Assembly: GCF_018320785.1 (NCBI RefSeq)
Contig: NC_054867.1
Location: 28,151,855-28,215,854, forward strand
Reading direction: 5' to 3'
From: Cheilinus undulatus
Taxonomy: Eukaryota > Chordata > Actinopteri > Labriformes > Labridae
DNA length: 64,000 bases
Below, one piece after another: positions 12,537-23,900 of this stretch. The notes under the pieces are model-generated. The model made no database searches, was not told where the DNA came from, and was given only the letters and a program-made list of their open reading frames with translations. Within the stretch, counting starts at the first letter, position 1, and each line of letters starts with the position of its first letter. Position numbers and translations under genes: made by a program.

Positions 12537-12628
12537 ATGGAGGAAGAGCTTAGCGTGGATGCTGCTAAAGCACTAGTTTTATCAGAACTTGACCACATTT
12601 CTTTGTTAAAGAAGAACAAAGAACAGCA
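12537..12628 (+). pseudogene. Orphan first exon inside the 558-bp element
   Basis: ATG at 12537 opens 30 codons (MEEELSVDAAKALVLSEL, then a Lys/Glu/Gln-rich end), followed by a consensus splice donor GTGAGT at 12629-12634. An upstream TGACGTAA (12501-12508) resembles a CRE/ATF site. The continuation of the gene is absent; the next start codon faces it only about 60 bp away. I read this as the 5' end of a gene of the parent transposon left after internal deletion. I do not recognise the protein. Confidence 0.5.
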
Positions 12629-12673
12629 GTGAGTTCTTTTCTTTTTAAAAAACGACAAAAGTCGAGTACTTAC

Positions 12674-12690
12674 ATGTCTCTAGTCGCCAT
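12674..12690 (-). pseudogene. Second orphan first exon (opposite strand) inside the 558-bp element
   Basis: On the - strand ATG at 12690 gives MATRD plus two bases, then donor GTAAGT (complement of 12668-12673). The start lies in AAATATGGCGAC, a YY1-like context. Upstream are an NRF1-like TGCGCATGCCC (about 12715-12725, seen on +) and a TGACGTA (complement of 12739-12745). These are ordinary housekeeping-promoter motifs in a transposon end. Too short to stand alone; it is supported mainly by the symmetry with the + strand exon. Confidence 0.4.
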
Positions 12691-12863
12691 ATTTCGCATT
12701 ATTCCTTAGTAACTGCGCATGCCCAGCTTGCTAGTGGCTACGTCACATGCTTTGTTGCTCTGATTGGCCCGTAGAGATGTGACAGACAGAATGTCCATCC
12801 AGTCATACTCAGAGTTTTTTCAAAACCTCTGCCTTTTCTCAAATGTTTCCTATTGAAGCTTTC

Positions 12864-12894
12864 CCAGATGGATGTGTGAAACACATCCATCTGG
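12864..12894. repeat. Perfect 14-bp hairpin at the right end of the 558-bp element
   Basis: CCAGATGGATGTGT, loop GAA, then its exact reverse complement. It lies 12 bp inside the right terminus. The arm's CAGATGGAT core is shared with the left end (CAGATGGAT at about 12361-12369), so it may be a transposase-binding site. Confidence 0.9.
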
Positions 12895-13790
12895 CATGTC
12901 AGGTTAACTTCTCTGTATTCTCAGAGCGTTTCATGACTTCTTTCATCCATTCCTCACATTTCCAGAAGAATTCATCCAATGATTTATTTTTTGGATCAAA
13001 CCAATTCTTTTGATCTTCCAAAAATTCCTCCTCAGTCATGAATTCTTTTAAACCAGAATTGAGGTTGCAAAATTCTTCATGCAAAGCACAAAAATCAACA
13101 CGCATTTTATTTTTCACAGTATCGACATTTGTGTCATCTTCCTTTAACTGCTCAATTTACCTTATCCTGCTGGTAAGCTGGGATAGCTTGTACCTGCGTG
13201 CATCCACTTGTTTATTCTTCTGTTCTTCTGCAGCTTTCTCTTTCATTTTTACTGTCCGTTCAGCAAAATTTCCACACTTAATCAATAAAATGTCAAAGCA
13301 CCGCAGCCTGTATTCCAATTCTTCTATTCACTTGAACAACGTCCTCTTCTTAAATGACATACACACAACGGACAAAGCCTAGCAGAGATACAACTTATGG
13401 TTTGTTGTACTCTCTTCCAAACCACCTGACTGTCCACATGTATGTCCTTCCTTTGAAAGTCAGGCTGTTGTAAATCCCATTAATCCGTGAAGAGCAAGTT
13501 TTTTGACTAAGACTGTAAGATCCACTGAATAAAGCCACTTGAAAAAGTTTGAAAGTTTACTTCGAAAACAAAAGTAATCACAAAAAGGTGCCGGCACTCG
13601 CATCTCCTCCTGCTCAGCTGTAAAACTCCTAAGATTAAATTATTGGATGAACTACTACTTTCCGGCATGTATCTCCCCGCTAACTCGTCCCTGTTTCCGG
13701 TTCTGTCCACTGTCCTCCTCTGCCAATCGAAGGCACAAAAAGTCCAAAATAAATAAAAAATGTTCATTAAAAAATTAAAAAATGTAAGGA

Positions 13791-14224
13791 TTTTTTTTAT
13801 TTAAGCCTGGAATTTTTCTTAAAAATGGTGTACCCTAGCTGTAAATTGTATCTAATCCAAAATGTAACACAGACATGAGTGTCCACAAATCCTCCACTAG
13901 AGAGTGCTGTACACCAGCAGGCTTTTTGTGTTGTTCAGACCTGTTTCTAACAGAATTATGAGAAATGTCTCTAGAGAAATCAATATATGATTTAGCCACT
14001 CAGCTTATCTTCTTCTACTCTTTTAAAACTCTAATTTCATAATTATCAATAAATTCATATTCAGTTTTGTTGCCTCCATTTTCATCTTTTATTTTTTGTT
14101 ACTTTTATCCCTTGTAAGTGTCCAGGGGTCTGTGGTATTTTGGGACCTACAAAAACCAAAAAAGGACTTAATAAAAAAAATTTAAAAAAAAGCTTTCTTA
14201 ATTTCTGTGTGTGTGTATCATGAC
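13791..14224. other. Intergenic AT-rich spacer
   Basis: Between the BEL/Pao element and the inferred 3' end of arhgef25. AT-rich, with A- and T-runs; no gene, no clear repeat boundary and no RNA gene seen. Confidence 0.5.
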
Positions 14225-14969
14225 ACACATATCAAAGAGTTTTATTGGAACAGTCCCACATGAGATTATTTACATCACAGAAGACAGTGACAGATGTGAA
14301 CCTCTGTTTTATCTTTCATGCCCCTTTTCCTCTTTCCGCTTGATTCTTTTTCCATGTGTTTCGTTTAGATAGCACTAACAATGGTGGGGTTAAAATAGCT
14401 CTACAGGGGGAAATCACAGCAACTTTTCCAACCTACAGGGAATGCACAGATGCACACAACTCTGATAGGTTCATATCCCATGGTGACGGTGAAGCTGGAC
14501 TCTACAGCTGCTCTGGGATGCAGTTATTTGAGGACAGAGTCTGAGAGGGATTTCAGATGCAGGTCTCAGAGGGAACAGAGGAATCAGTCTCCTATGAAAA
14601 TATTATGCATTACAAAAATATCCATCAAGGAAATTTTCAATGGAAAATATTAGAAATGTATCCATATACAACATATTTTTGGACATTTGATTTCTACTTT
14701 TCTTGACGTCTGTGTATGCAGAGTTAACGTACACACAGTCCCACCTGTATTACCACACAGTATCAGATCCAGGTCAGCCATAACAGTATTCAGCAGAAAT
14801 ATAAAGACAACACATAAAGACAGACGCACTGTCTACAAAGACAGGAGTGAAACAAAGATGCTGACAGAGCATCACTGACTGTAAGTAAGGATATATTTAG
14901 TCTATGACTCTGAATTTAAGAGTCATTCATAATCCATAGGAGCAAACTGAGTCCATTTTTCTTCTCATG
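14225..14969 (-). other. arhgef25: arhgef25 3' UTR (inferred)
   Basis: Downstream of the arhgef25 stop codon on the - strand. A canonical AATAAA (complement of TTTATT at 14241-14246) gives a likely poly(A) site at about 14225. No protein-like frame here. The extent is inferred from the signal. Confidence 0.6.
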
Positions 14970-17900
14970 TCACTGCTTGCTCTCCGTCAGCTTATCCAGG
15001 TCCTTTGGTTGATGTGCAGAATAAAGCCCACCTTCATTTAATGTGGTTGTCTGGAAACTTGCAGTCACACCCTGAGAGAAAAAAATACAACAGATGATTT
15101 TTCTTATGTATGTGTGATTTATGTATGTCTTTCAGTAAAAGAAAATGTTAAAATCATATGTTCCAGTGTAACAAGTGGATTTAATATTGTTCAGCTGCCT
15201 TTAATGATTCTGTTTGAGGGGCTACATGCAGTGTTGTAGTGTTGGGTATACGTATGCAGGTATACAGAGTTTACCAACTTGTTTTTTAGTCTCCATAAAG
15301 TATTCCTACTTCTGAATTTCCCCTCACTGGATGGCAAAGGCAACAAGAGTAATCTGAGTACACTTGTGTGTTTTACATTAACCCTTACACTGCAGAGGAG
15401 AGGAGTTCACTCAAAATGCAAAACCATGAAGCTGTCATAACCTTTAGTCTGTGGGCCATTGGTAGTCATCAAATCTGCATCATCATCATCATCATCATAA
15501 TTATCCTTACTGCTTAAAACAGAAGCACTTCAGTGACAGTGTGCAAATACAAAGGGCCAAGGTGAACTAAACACACAAGCTGGCCCTATGTGGCTTTGTT
15601 TAGGGTGGTTGTCCTTTGCTTGATGCACTACTTGTTAAAAACAGGGTAAAAATAGAGAGAATACCCACTTTTGCTGGCACTACTACACTACTGGCTACAA
15701 ATAAATATAAGTGGTACTTTTTGAGGTAATGAAATAAATCTGGAACACGACTGATTGGCTTGAATTTGCTCAACATCAGATGACAAGAATGATACGTTCA
15801 AAAACAGTGTTGATTACTACAACGTTCATTTTTGACAGATATTTTTAATTTTAGTCTCAGTTTTAGTCTTTGGACGAAATGTTTTTTAGTTTTAGTCACA
15901 TTTTAGTAATTTTTACCCTTTATAGTTTTCGTCTAACCTGGTAAACCACTCTCAGACAGTGTTTGGGAAAGGGCAGAGCCTTTGAAAAAAATGGTTCAGA
16001 CAGGAGCTTTGCAAGATGGAATCGCCAGTGAGAAACACGGAAACGGGCATATCCATCGCCTTTGCAAGGTTAGTTTTTGTCTAGTTTTAGTCGATGAAAC
16101 TAAAAAACATTTTAGGCTAGTTTTAGTCCAAAAAAATCATTGCATTTTAGTCTTTACTTTTAGTCCAAACATTTATTTTTTTCGACAGATTTAAACACAG
16201 ATTTACCCACACTGGAAATATCATGGATTTTGAATGTGGGACAAAAACGTAACTATATTTTAGTCATTTTTAGTCATCAAAGATCTATTCTGTCTTAGCC
16301 TAGTCTTTCCTGTGGAAAAAAAAAGGCTGTTGATGAGCATTTTTAGTCATAGTTTTTGTCAACAAAATTGTCACTAGATTACTACACCCCAAAACTGTGG
16401 AACTGTCTAAGGGTTAAACTCGTGAAAGTCTTTTGATACATATTTAAAATGTGTTGTTCTCTTATTGTAACTAAAATGTTTTAAGACCCTGTAAAGTGAT
16501 AAAAATCCATATTGCAGGTTTGTTGTATGACAGATCAATGAACCACCAGGCCAAATTTCAGTCATGAAAAACATCTCTAAGTTTATAAAATTAAGTTGCT
16601 GTTAAAAACATTCCATTTCTTACTGTTCCTCTTTTAGATTAAAGTCTTCAATGATGATTACACACAGACTGGTAGGAACAGAACGGATACCTTTCTAAAC
16701 TTTAGCATCGCTACGTTATCAAACATGAGGGATTGAACAGTTGCTGCTTTGAGAGAGACAACCCCTCAGTCAACTTCTTTTATTCATCCAGGACTACAGA
16801 CAAAAATTAAAAATTTGGATTGAAACAAATCTTTAGTAGGTAAGATGTTTGTTCCTGCTGCGCCTTGTGAAAGATAGAAAGAAAAATCGACAAGCACTCT
16901 AGCTAGCCTGACCCCTAACCTTATGGTGAAGTTTGGCAAGAGCGCAGCCACCTATTTTTTTTTTTTGTCCCAAATTTAGGTTTATTATTTGACATATTAT
17001 GGACTTCATTTTACTAAATCAAAACAAAGATAATCAAGATATACCCTAAAAATATCATTTAAATAGTATAAAATGTCTGGCAAAGGCCATTCTTACAGAA
17101 AAATCCCTAAAGAGGACGTCATTTTAGCAACAAGGAAACATGTCAGAGTTCCTGTACCATAAAAATGTAATGCAAACACATCTGATCTGGAAAGAAAAAA
17201 AAACATCAAGGGGGAAATAACAGGCAAGCACAACTTTATAGAATTAGGCCAGATGGGCACATCTAATCAGAGTTATGTGATTAAACATTTCCTTCTTCCG
17301 ATGGAAGTCTGATACTTTGAGATAGAAAAAGCAGGTCAGTGGTTCCATAGATTGAATGGCTGACTGACACTGGCTACAGCTTAGGAAAACCCAATTTGTA
17401 AATCCAGAAAGAAACAACAACAGGATATTAAACAAGTCAACCAGACTGTGGTTTCCTCTCATCATGAGTGATTATCACAACAAGTTACTGAAACAGAGAA
17501 AACAGTCCGTCAGTCAGTAAGTCTGATCCACCTAGTTAATTTGCTGTGTTAATAAAGACTCATGCACCTGCACTCACGTACCTGCATGCTCTGTAAACTA
17601 CGGGTCAGGCCGTTGGATGTCCCATGTCCATGTATCCCCTGGGAGGTGCGGCTGTGTTGTGTTGGATGCAGAGAGGGCAGTGAGGAGTTGTAGGTCAACT
17701 TGCATGGCTGCTGACGTCGGTCCATGGATGCTGAGGAGTGAGGTCTAAGTCCTGATGCTGGTGTAGACGGAGACTTCATGTTCCTGCCCAGGCTGTTTGA
17801 CTTGCTCTCCTTGCGTTGGTACTCTATTGGAGACTGAAGGGCTGTAGAGAAGAGAAAGAGGTGTCACATACTCAGACAAACAAAAGGAAGTTAACATTTT

Positions 17901-20900
17901 TAACCGTGCAGTTACAGAAGGAACACTAGCACCATTGAGGAAGTTCCTCTGCGTCTCTAAGATCTGGACCACGTCACTGAGCCAAGCTTTCTGTATATCT
18001 GGAGATGATGCCTGCATGATGAAGCGTGTCAAGGCGCCATTTGTCCCGCGGGAGGTCAGAGCCAGACAGCATGGATCTTCCTCAGAGTGATCCTCCACAC
18101 CCAAACAGCTTACCTGAAGCACACAGGAGATTTTTTCAACATGGAGAAATAACACAATTACGTCAAAAAAAAGTAAGAAATCCTAGCTAATCCCTCACCT
18201 TGATGCTGTTTTTGAAAATGTAGCCTGGCAAAGCAAAGCCTTTTTTCTTATCTATCGGCTCACTGAAAATGACCAGTTGCTCAAACAGGAAGACCCGCCT
18301 CTCCCTTGGCCTGGACAGGAGACCACCTTCCTGCTCACTGACGGAGAAAGTATCCTGCTGGAGCAGCTTCCCCTGAGCTGTGATCTTCCCCTGAAAAGAG
18401 GAAACACTTTGTCACAGATGGAAAGACATCCAGGATACTGTAATGTGCTCCTGTTGTGATAACATGACAGATTATAATCAGTGTCTCACCTCAAAACCTT
18501 GAAGTCTGCCCACATTCATCATATCGTTACAGCGCTTTGGCACAAAGCACATCACCTCCACCGCCCTCTGATGGAAAAGTTAACACATGAGAGAGTGGGC
18601 TAGTGAGATTAATATTACTGTCTACCAGCTTTTTAAGTATCATACATGTGTCTAAAACCAAAGCAGTCCGGCACATGAGAGATTCAAAGTTTCTTTATTT
18701 CAGAGGTTGAACTTAATTTTGGTTTAAATGTACTGCTTCATACAGAGAAGTGGATCCGTTAAACAGCCTTTACTGACATGAAACAAGAGTAAAATATATA
18801 AAAATACAGTATGTGACCAGTAAACAGATTGGGTGAGAACTGCACTGCAAAAACTCAAACTTACCAAGTGTATTTGTCTAATTCTTGGAGTTATATACCT
18901 CTAATCACTTGAAAAGTTGAGAAATGCATCTTATTTTAAGATATTACAAGTAGAAATATGGCCTGAATTGCTTGTAATATTTTAAAACATAAAGCATATA
19001 AATGCATAAAGTGTAATGTACTTGTTGATGTTTCTTAGCTTCAGCAGCACACTCCATGTCAAGAAACTCAATAAGTAAAATTTTCTTGCGCCTCTGACAA
19101 ATATTATTTTTTACAAGCAATGCGAGCATTTTTGGTGCTTTATAACTTGAAATAAGATGTTTATCTCAACTGTCACAATAAATTTGGCTTTGAAAAAGTG
19201 AAATGAGATTTATTTGACCAGAAGTTGGACAAAAACACTTGCAAAAATTTGAGTTTTTGCAGTTTAGGTTGCCTGATGTATCGCTGGGTGGTTGTATAAG
19301 ATCGTATTAGTTGTACAGTAGATGGAATATGTGTTCCCTTTAATTTGCAAAATGAGCATGACCTTTTCACCATCAGTAAAGAATTCATACCTGCAGCTCC
19401 TCAACATCCCGTCCTGCTTTGCTGTAGTACTTCAGGAAGTCCTGGGATTGACAATCAGAGACAGTTTTCATATGAGATCACAAATTGCTAATATGAAAGA
19501 CAAAATATGTTATTTTATTCCCAAAAGTTATATAATTTCACCAACCACTTTGTGGAACTTTCAATTTGTGTCAGTTTTGGCACCCTCTTGGTGACAGAGT
19601 GGCAGGGCTTATAGTAAAGTGTAAGAAAAAAAATCCTGCTGCTGTCTTTTACACAGTAAAAGTACAGTTCCAGTAAACAAGCATTTACCCCCTTATAAAT
19701 CAGTTTGGGTCAATATTTTTTTCCTTTTTTGACAAAAAAAACTGTTTAATGTCCAAGTGAAAACAGATTTCTACAAAGTAATGTCAATTAAATTTAAATA
19801 TCTGTATTACTCGGTACAACTCGGTATTTAGTAGATGCACCATTGGCTGAAATCACAGTAATGAGTCTGTGTGGATAGATCTCAATTAGGCTTGCACATC
19901 TGGACACTGCAATTTTACTCCATTCTTCTTTGCAAAGCTGCTCAAGCTCTGTCAGGTTGCACGGGGATCAGGAGTGAACAGCCCTTTTTTAAGTCCAGCC
20001 ACATATTCTCTACTGGATTAAGATCTGGGCTTTGACTTGGCCACTCCAGAACATTCACCTTGTTGACTTTAAATAATTTCTATGTAGCTTTTGCAGTATA
20101 CTTTAGGTAATTGTCTTGCCGGAAAATAAATCTCCCAGTCCATAGTTTTCTTGCAGACTGAATAAGATTGCCCCCCAGGAGTTTCATATATTTTGAAACA
20201 TTCATTTTATCCTCTACCTTTACAAGCCTTCCAGGGCTGGCTGCTGAAAAGCATCCCCACAGCATGATGCTGCCAACACTGTGCTTCACAGTGGGGATGG
20301 TGTGTTAGTGGTGATGTGCAGTGTTTGTTGTCTGCCAAACATAACGTCTTGTCTGATGTCCAAAAAGCACCATTTTGGTTTCATTAGCCCAAAGAACTTC
20401 CTTCAACTGGATCATGGATTCTCCATATCACTGGGGTCTTGCCAGCCTCTCTCACTAGTCTCCTTCTCATAAGGTCCCTCAGTTTGTGGCAGATTTACAC
20501 ATGTGCTATAGTCCTTCCATTTCTTGATGATGTGTTTAACTGAACTCCACATGATGTTCAGTGCCTTGGATTTTTTGTATCAATCCCCTGACATATACTT
20601 TTCAAAAAACTTTTCTCTGAGTTGCGTGGAGTGTTCTTTTGTCTTTGTGGTGTAATGTTAGCCAGGAATACCGATTAACCAGTGACTGGACCTTCCAGAC
20701 ACAGGTGTCTTAATACTAGAGTCACTTCAGACACATTGCCTGTACTCAGGTGATCCCCATTTCACTAATTATGAGACTAGCACCAACTGGTTGTACCTCT
20801 GTTCAATCTGGTCAGTCACTATAGGGGGGTGAATATTAAAGTAATCACTTATTTTACATCAGATATTTCTATTTAATTGAAATCACTTTTTAGAAATCTG

Positions 20901-23900
20901 TTTTCACTTTGATATTAAAGAGTATTTCTGTAACTTTTTTTGTAAAAAGCCTAATTACATTGACCATTATTGATGTAAAGAGTTAAACATCCAAGAGCCT
21001 GAATACATTTTATTGACACTGTGTCTCTTGATGTGAAACACATTGGCAGACTTTGATAAATTGAACTACAACTATTAATCTTTTGACATGTAGCTTTAGT
21101 AGGTCATAATGAAACATAAACACAAACTTCACTAATATTTGTGTATAAAATAAACTGTAAAGGAAGCATTTCTCAAATGGAACGACTTAAATGGAGCAGG
21201 TAGAGCACATGTACAATGACGTGAAAAAGTATTTGCCCCCTTTCTGAATCCTGAGTTTTTTGCAGATTTATCATGCTTAAATGTTTCGGATCATCAAACC
21301 AATTCTTATGTTTCACAAAGACAACCGAAGTAAATAGAAAATACAGTGTCTGAATGATTATTTAATTTTTTTGGGGGGGGGATCAAAACCCATCTGGCCC
21401 TGTGTGAAAAGTAATTGCCCCCCTAGACCTAATAACTGGTTGTGCCTCCCTTGGTAGCAATAACTGAAATCAAGCGTTTCTGATAACTGCTGATGAGTCT
21501 TTCATATCAATGCGGAGGAATTTTGGCCCACTCTTCTTCGCAGAATTGTTTCAATTCAGCCATATCGGAGGGTTTTCCAGCATGAACTGCCTGTTTAAGG
21601 TCTCACCACACCATATTAATTGGATTTAAGTCCGGACTTTGACTTGGCCACTCCAAAACCTTGATTTTGTGTTTTTTGGAGCCATTCAGAGGTGGACTTG
21701 CTGGTATATTTCGGGTAGTTTCCTGCTGCATAACCCAAGAGTGTTTGAGCTTGGGGGCACAAACTGATGGCTGGATGTTCACCTTCAGGATTTTCTGGTA
21801 GACAGCAGAATTCATGGTTCCATCAATCACAGCAAGTGGTCCAGGTCCTGAAGCAGCAAAGCAGCCCCAGACCGAAGCAGTGGTTTTGGCCTTGGAATTC
21901 TCCCATGATGCCATTTTTGCCCAGTGTCTTTGTTATGGTTGAGTCATGAACTCCGACCTTAACTGAGGCCAGTGAGGCCCGCAGTTCTTCGGATGGGGTT
22001 CTGAGTTCTTTTGTGACCTCCTGGATGAGTCATCGTTGCACTATTGGAGTCATTTTAGTCGCCTAACCACTCCTGGTAAGGTTCACCACTGTTCCCATTT
22101 TTCTCCGTTTGTGGATAATGGCTCTGACCGTGGTTCGCTGGAGTCCCAAAGCCTTGGAAATGGCTTTGTAACATTTTCCAGACTGATAGAGTTCAATCAC
22201 TTTGTTTCTCATTTGTTCTTGAATTTCTTTGGATCGTGGCATAATGCATTTTGTTTTGAGATCTTGTAGCCTACTTCACTTTGTCTGACAGTTTCTATCT
22301 AAGTGATTTCTTGATTCAACAAATCTGGCAATAATCAGGCCTGGGTGTGGCCAGTGAAATTGAACTCAGCTTTCCAAAAACTGTGGTTAATCACAGTTAA
22401 CTCATGATTTAACAAGGAGGGCAATTACTTTTTCACAGAGGGCCAGGTTTGGATTTTTTTCCCTCTTAAAAAAATTGAATAATCATTCATACACTGCATT
22501 TTGTTTTTACTTGGGTTGTCTTTGTGAAGCATATAAATTGGTTTGATGATCTGAAACATTAAAGTGTGATAAATCTTCAAAAACTCAGGAATCAGAAAGG
22601 GAGCAAATACTTTTTTCATTGTAAAACAGCTGCACCACAATCAGGTCTTATATACTAGAGAACTGCTGTCTCTTTCTCTGTTTTGTTGCAAAGGGTTAAA
22701 TTTACTCTCCAGACTCTCTACACAGTGAGTGAACAGATATAAACAGTAAAATATGGTTTGCCAGTTAATCACAGTTGGCTTCATTGAAATATGAAATTCA
22801 AGTAAAAACCCATTATACAATATTTTTAACACATTGCTGGGATTTCAGGTTCTTGAGAACTGTTGTGCGGTCAAGGAAAAGTCTACCTTTGACTGCTAAA
22901 TTCATCATCCCTGATTTTTAGACATTGTGGACATTCCCAGAATTACATTTTTGCAAGAATTGTATGGAAATATTTGCCAGGAAAATGTTTTTCTGGGATA
23001 TTATAGTGTCACAGAAAAGTAGACCTTTGACATGTTTGTACAAAAAATGCTTAATCTTTCAATCGGTTTATCCTGTTGTAGAAAAATTCTAATCACTCAT
23101 TGTGGGGTCCAGGGAAATGCTGCCAGACCTCAGCTACACTGCATTTTTACTTTAACATACAGCAGGTCTTATTATTTTCATCTTGTATCTTGAAAAAAAC
23201 ATATTTATACAGACTTGTCAGATGAATGTGGCTTAAAATCAGTGTAATAAGATATTCAGAGCTGAAATAATACAAATACACTTGCATAGAGTTGAGTTTT
23301 TGCAGCATGTTTACAATAATGGTACTGGCACACTAATGTAAGGAAGAAAGGACAGATAACCTGATGATATCATACCACTGCTTGGCATGCAGAGGCTTCA
23401 CATACCTTGAGCAACAGCTGATACTTCATGATCCTCTGAACAGGTTTGATGAGCAGGTCGTTGAGTTGCAGCCTGTGACCCAGCTGCTGTCTGAGATCCT
23501 GCCAGGGTAAAAAAAACACAGAGGATGTTCTGTTGGCATAAAGTGTTGCAGGAGCTCCTAAATCTGAAGGTAGTATAAAAATGCATTCACCTCAAAGTAG
23601 GTCTCAATGTACTCTGAGACAATGTGCTCTGATTTGGGTTTATTCTGACAGTAAACCACATACATGTGAAGACGCCGCTCCTGAAAATACAAGAATTAAT
23701 CAGGGAGAAGAAACACTCATGTGACAATTATTACATATAATCTGTGTCATAGAGGATCCAGAGATAAAGAACTAAGCTTTTGAGCTGCTTCGATACCTGA
23801 TCTCAGAGTGCTTCCATCACTCTCTCGGGTTTTCTGGGAGTTTTTGTTAAATTAGCACAGGGATTTTGCCTCGTTAAAGAGTTCCAGTGGCTGATAAAGA

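Larger units (their letters stand above)
12349..12906. mobile_element. 558-bp DNA element with TAACCT ends and 9-bp target duplication (unclassified)
   Basis: An insertion in the BEL/Pao gag region, flanked by a perfect 9-bp direct repeat ACTTCTCTG at 12340-12348 and 12907-12915. The ends are inverted: left TAACCTTGCAAAGCAGATGG, right reverse complement TAACCTGACATGCCAGATGG. Both ends fold: the right end holds a perfect hairpin (12864-12894, 14-bp arms, 3-nt loop), the left an imperfect one. Inside are two facing first exons: + strand 12537-12628 (starts MEEELSVDAAKALVLSEL) followed by donor GTGAGT, and - strand 12690-12674 (starts MATRD) followed by donor GTAAGT. A TGACGTA motif precedes each start. 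A 9-bp duplication is typical of Mutator-like elements, but I see no transposase, so the superfamily is open. A shorter relative is at 15934-16072. Confidence 0.85.
8096..13790 (-). mobile_element. BEL/Pao-type LTR retrotransposon, decayed
   Basis: Reading on the - strand from high to low coordinates. 13514 to about 13790 is a probable 5' LTR ending in GTGGATCTTACA. A gag-like region follows at about 13250-11580, acidic and coiled-coil rich, with an in-frame stop near 13158. Reverse transcriptase is at about 11105-10515 ([20 protein letters not shown]). RNase H is at about 10075-9749 (PRMELTAATVAVKM, WTDSTAVLKYL, NPADHVSRG). Integrase is at about 9725-8110 (zinc-binding region, then VHLEVA, AIRRFLARRGQ, SDSGTNF). 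The same GTGGATCTTACA end occurs at 8096-8107, directly after the integrase C terminus, so nearly all of the 3' LTR is deleted. Frameshifts and internal deletions break every domain. The element lies between the convergent genes b4galnt1 and arhgef25. The upper boundary is approximate; I found no target duplication. Confidence 0.85.

Noticed and set aside
13507-13767. 86-codon frame on - near 13.6 kb
   Set aside because: Lies in the probable LTR of the BEL/Pao element; its shared C-terminal residues with the frame ending at 8050 come from the LTR end, not a protein family.
14356-14544. 62-codon frame on + considered as a gene
   Set aside because: Lies in the inferred arhgef25 3' UTR on the opposite strand and has no motif support.
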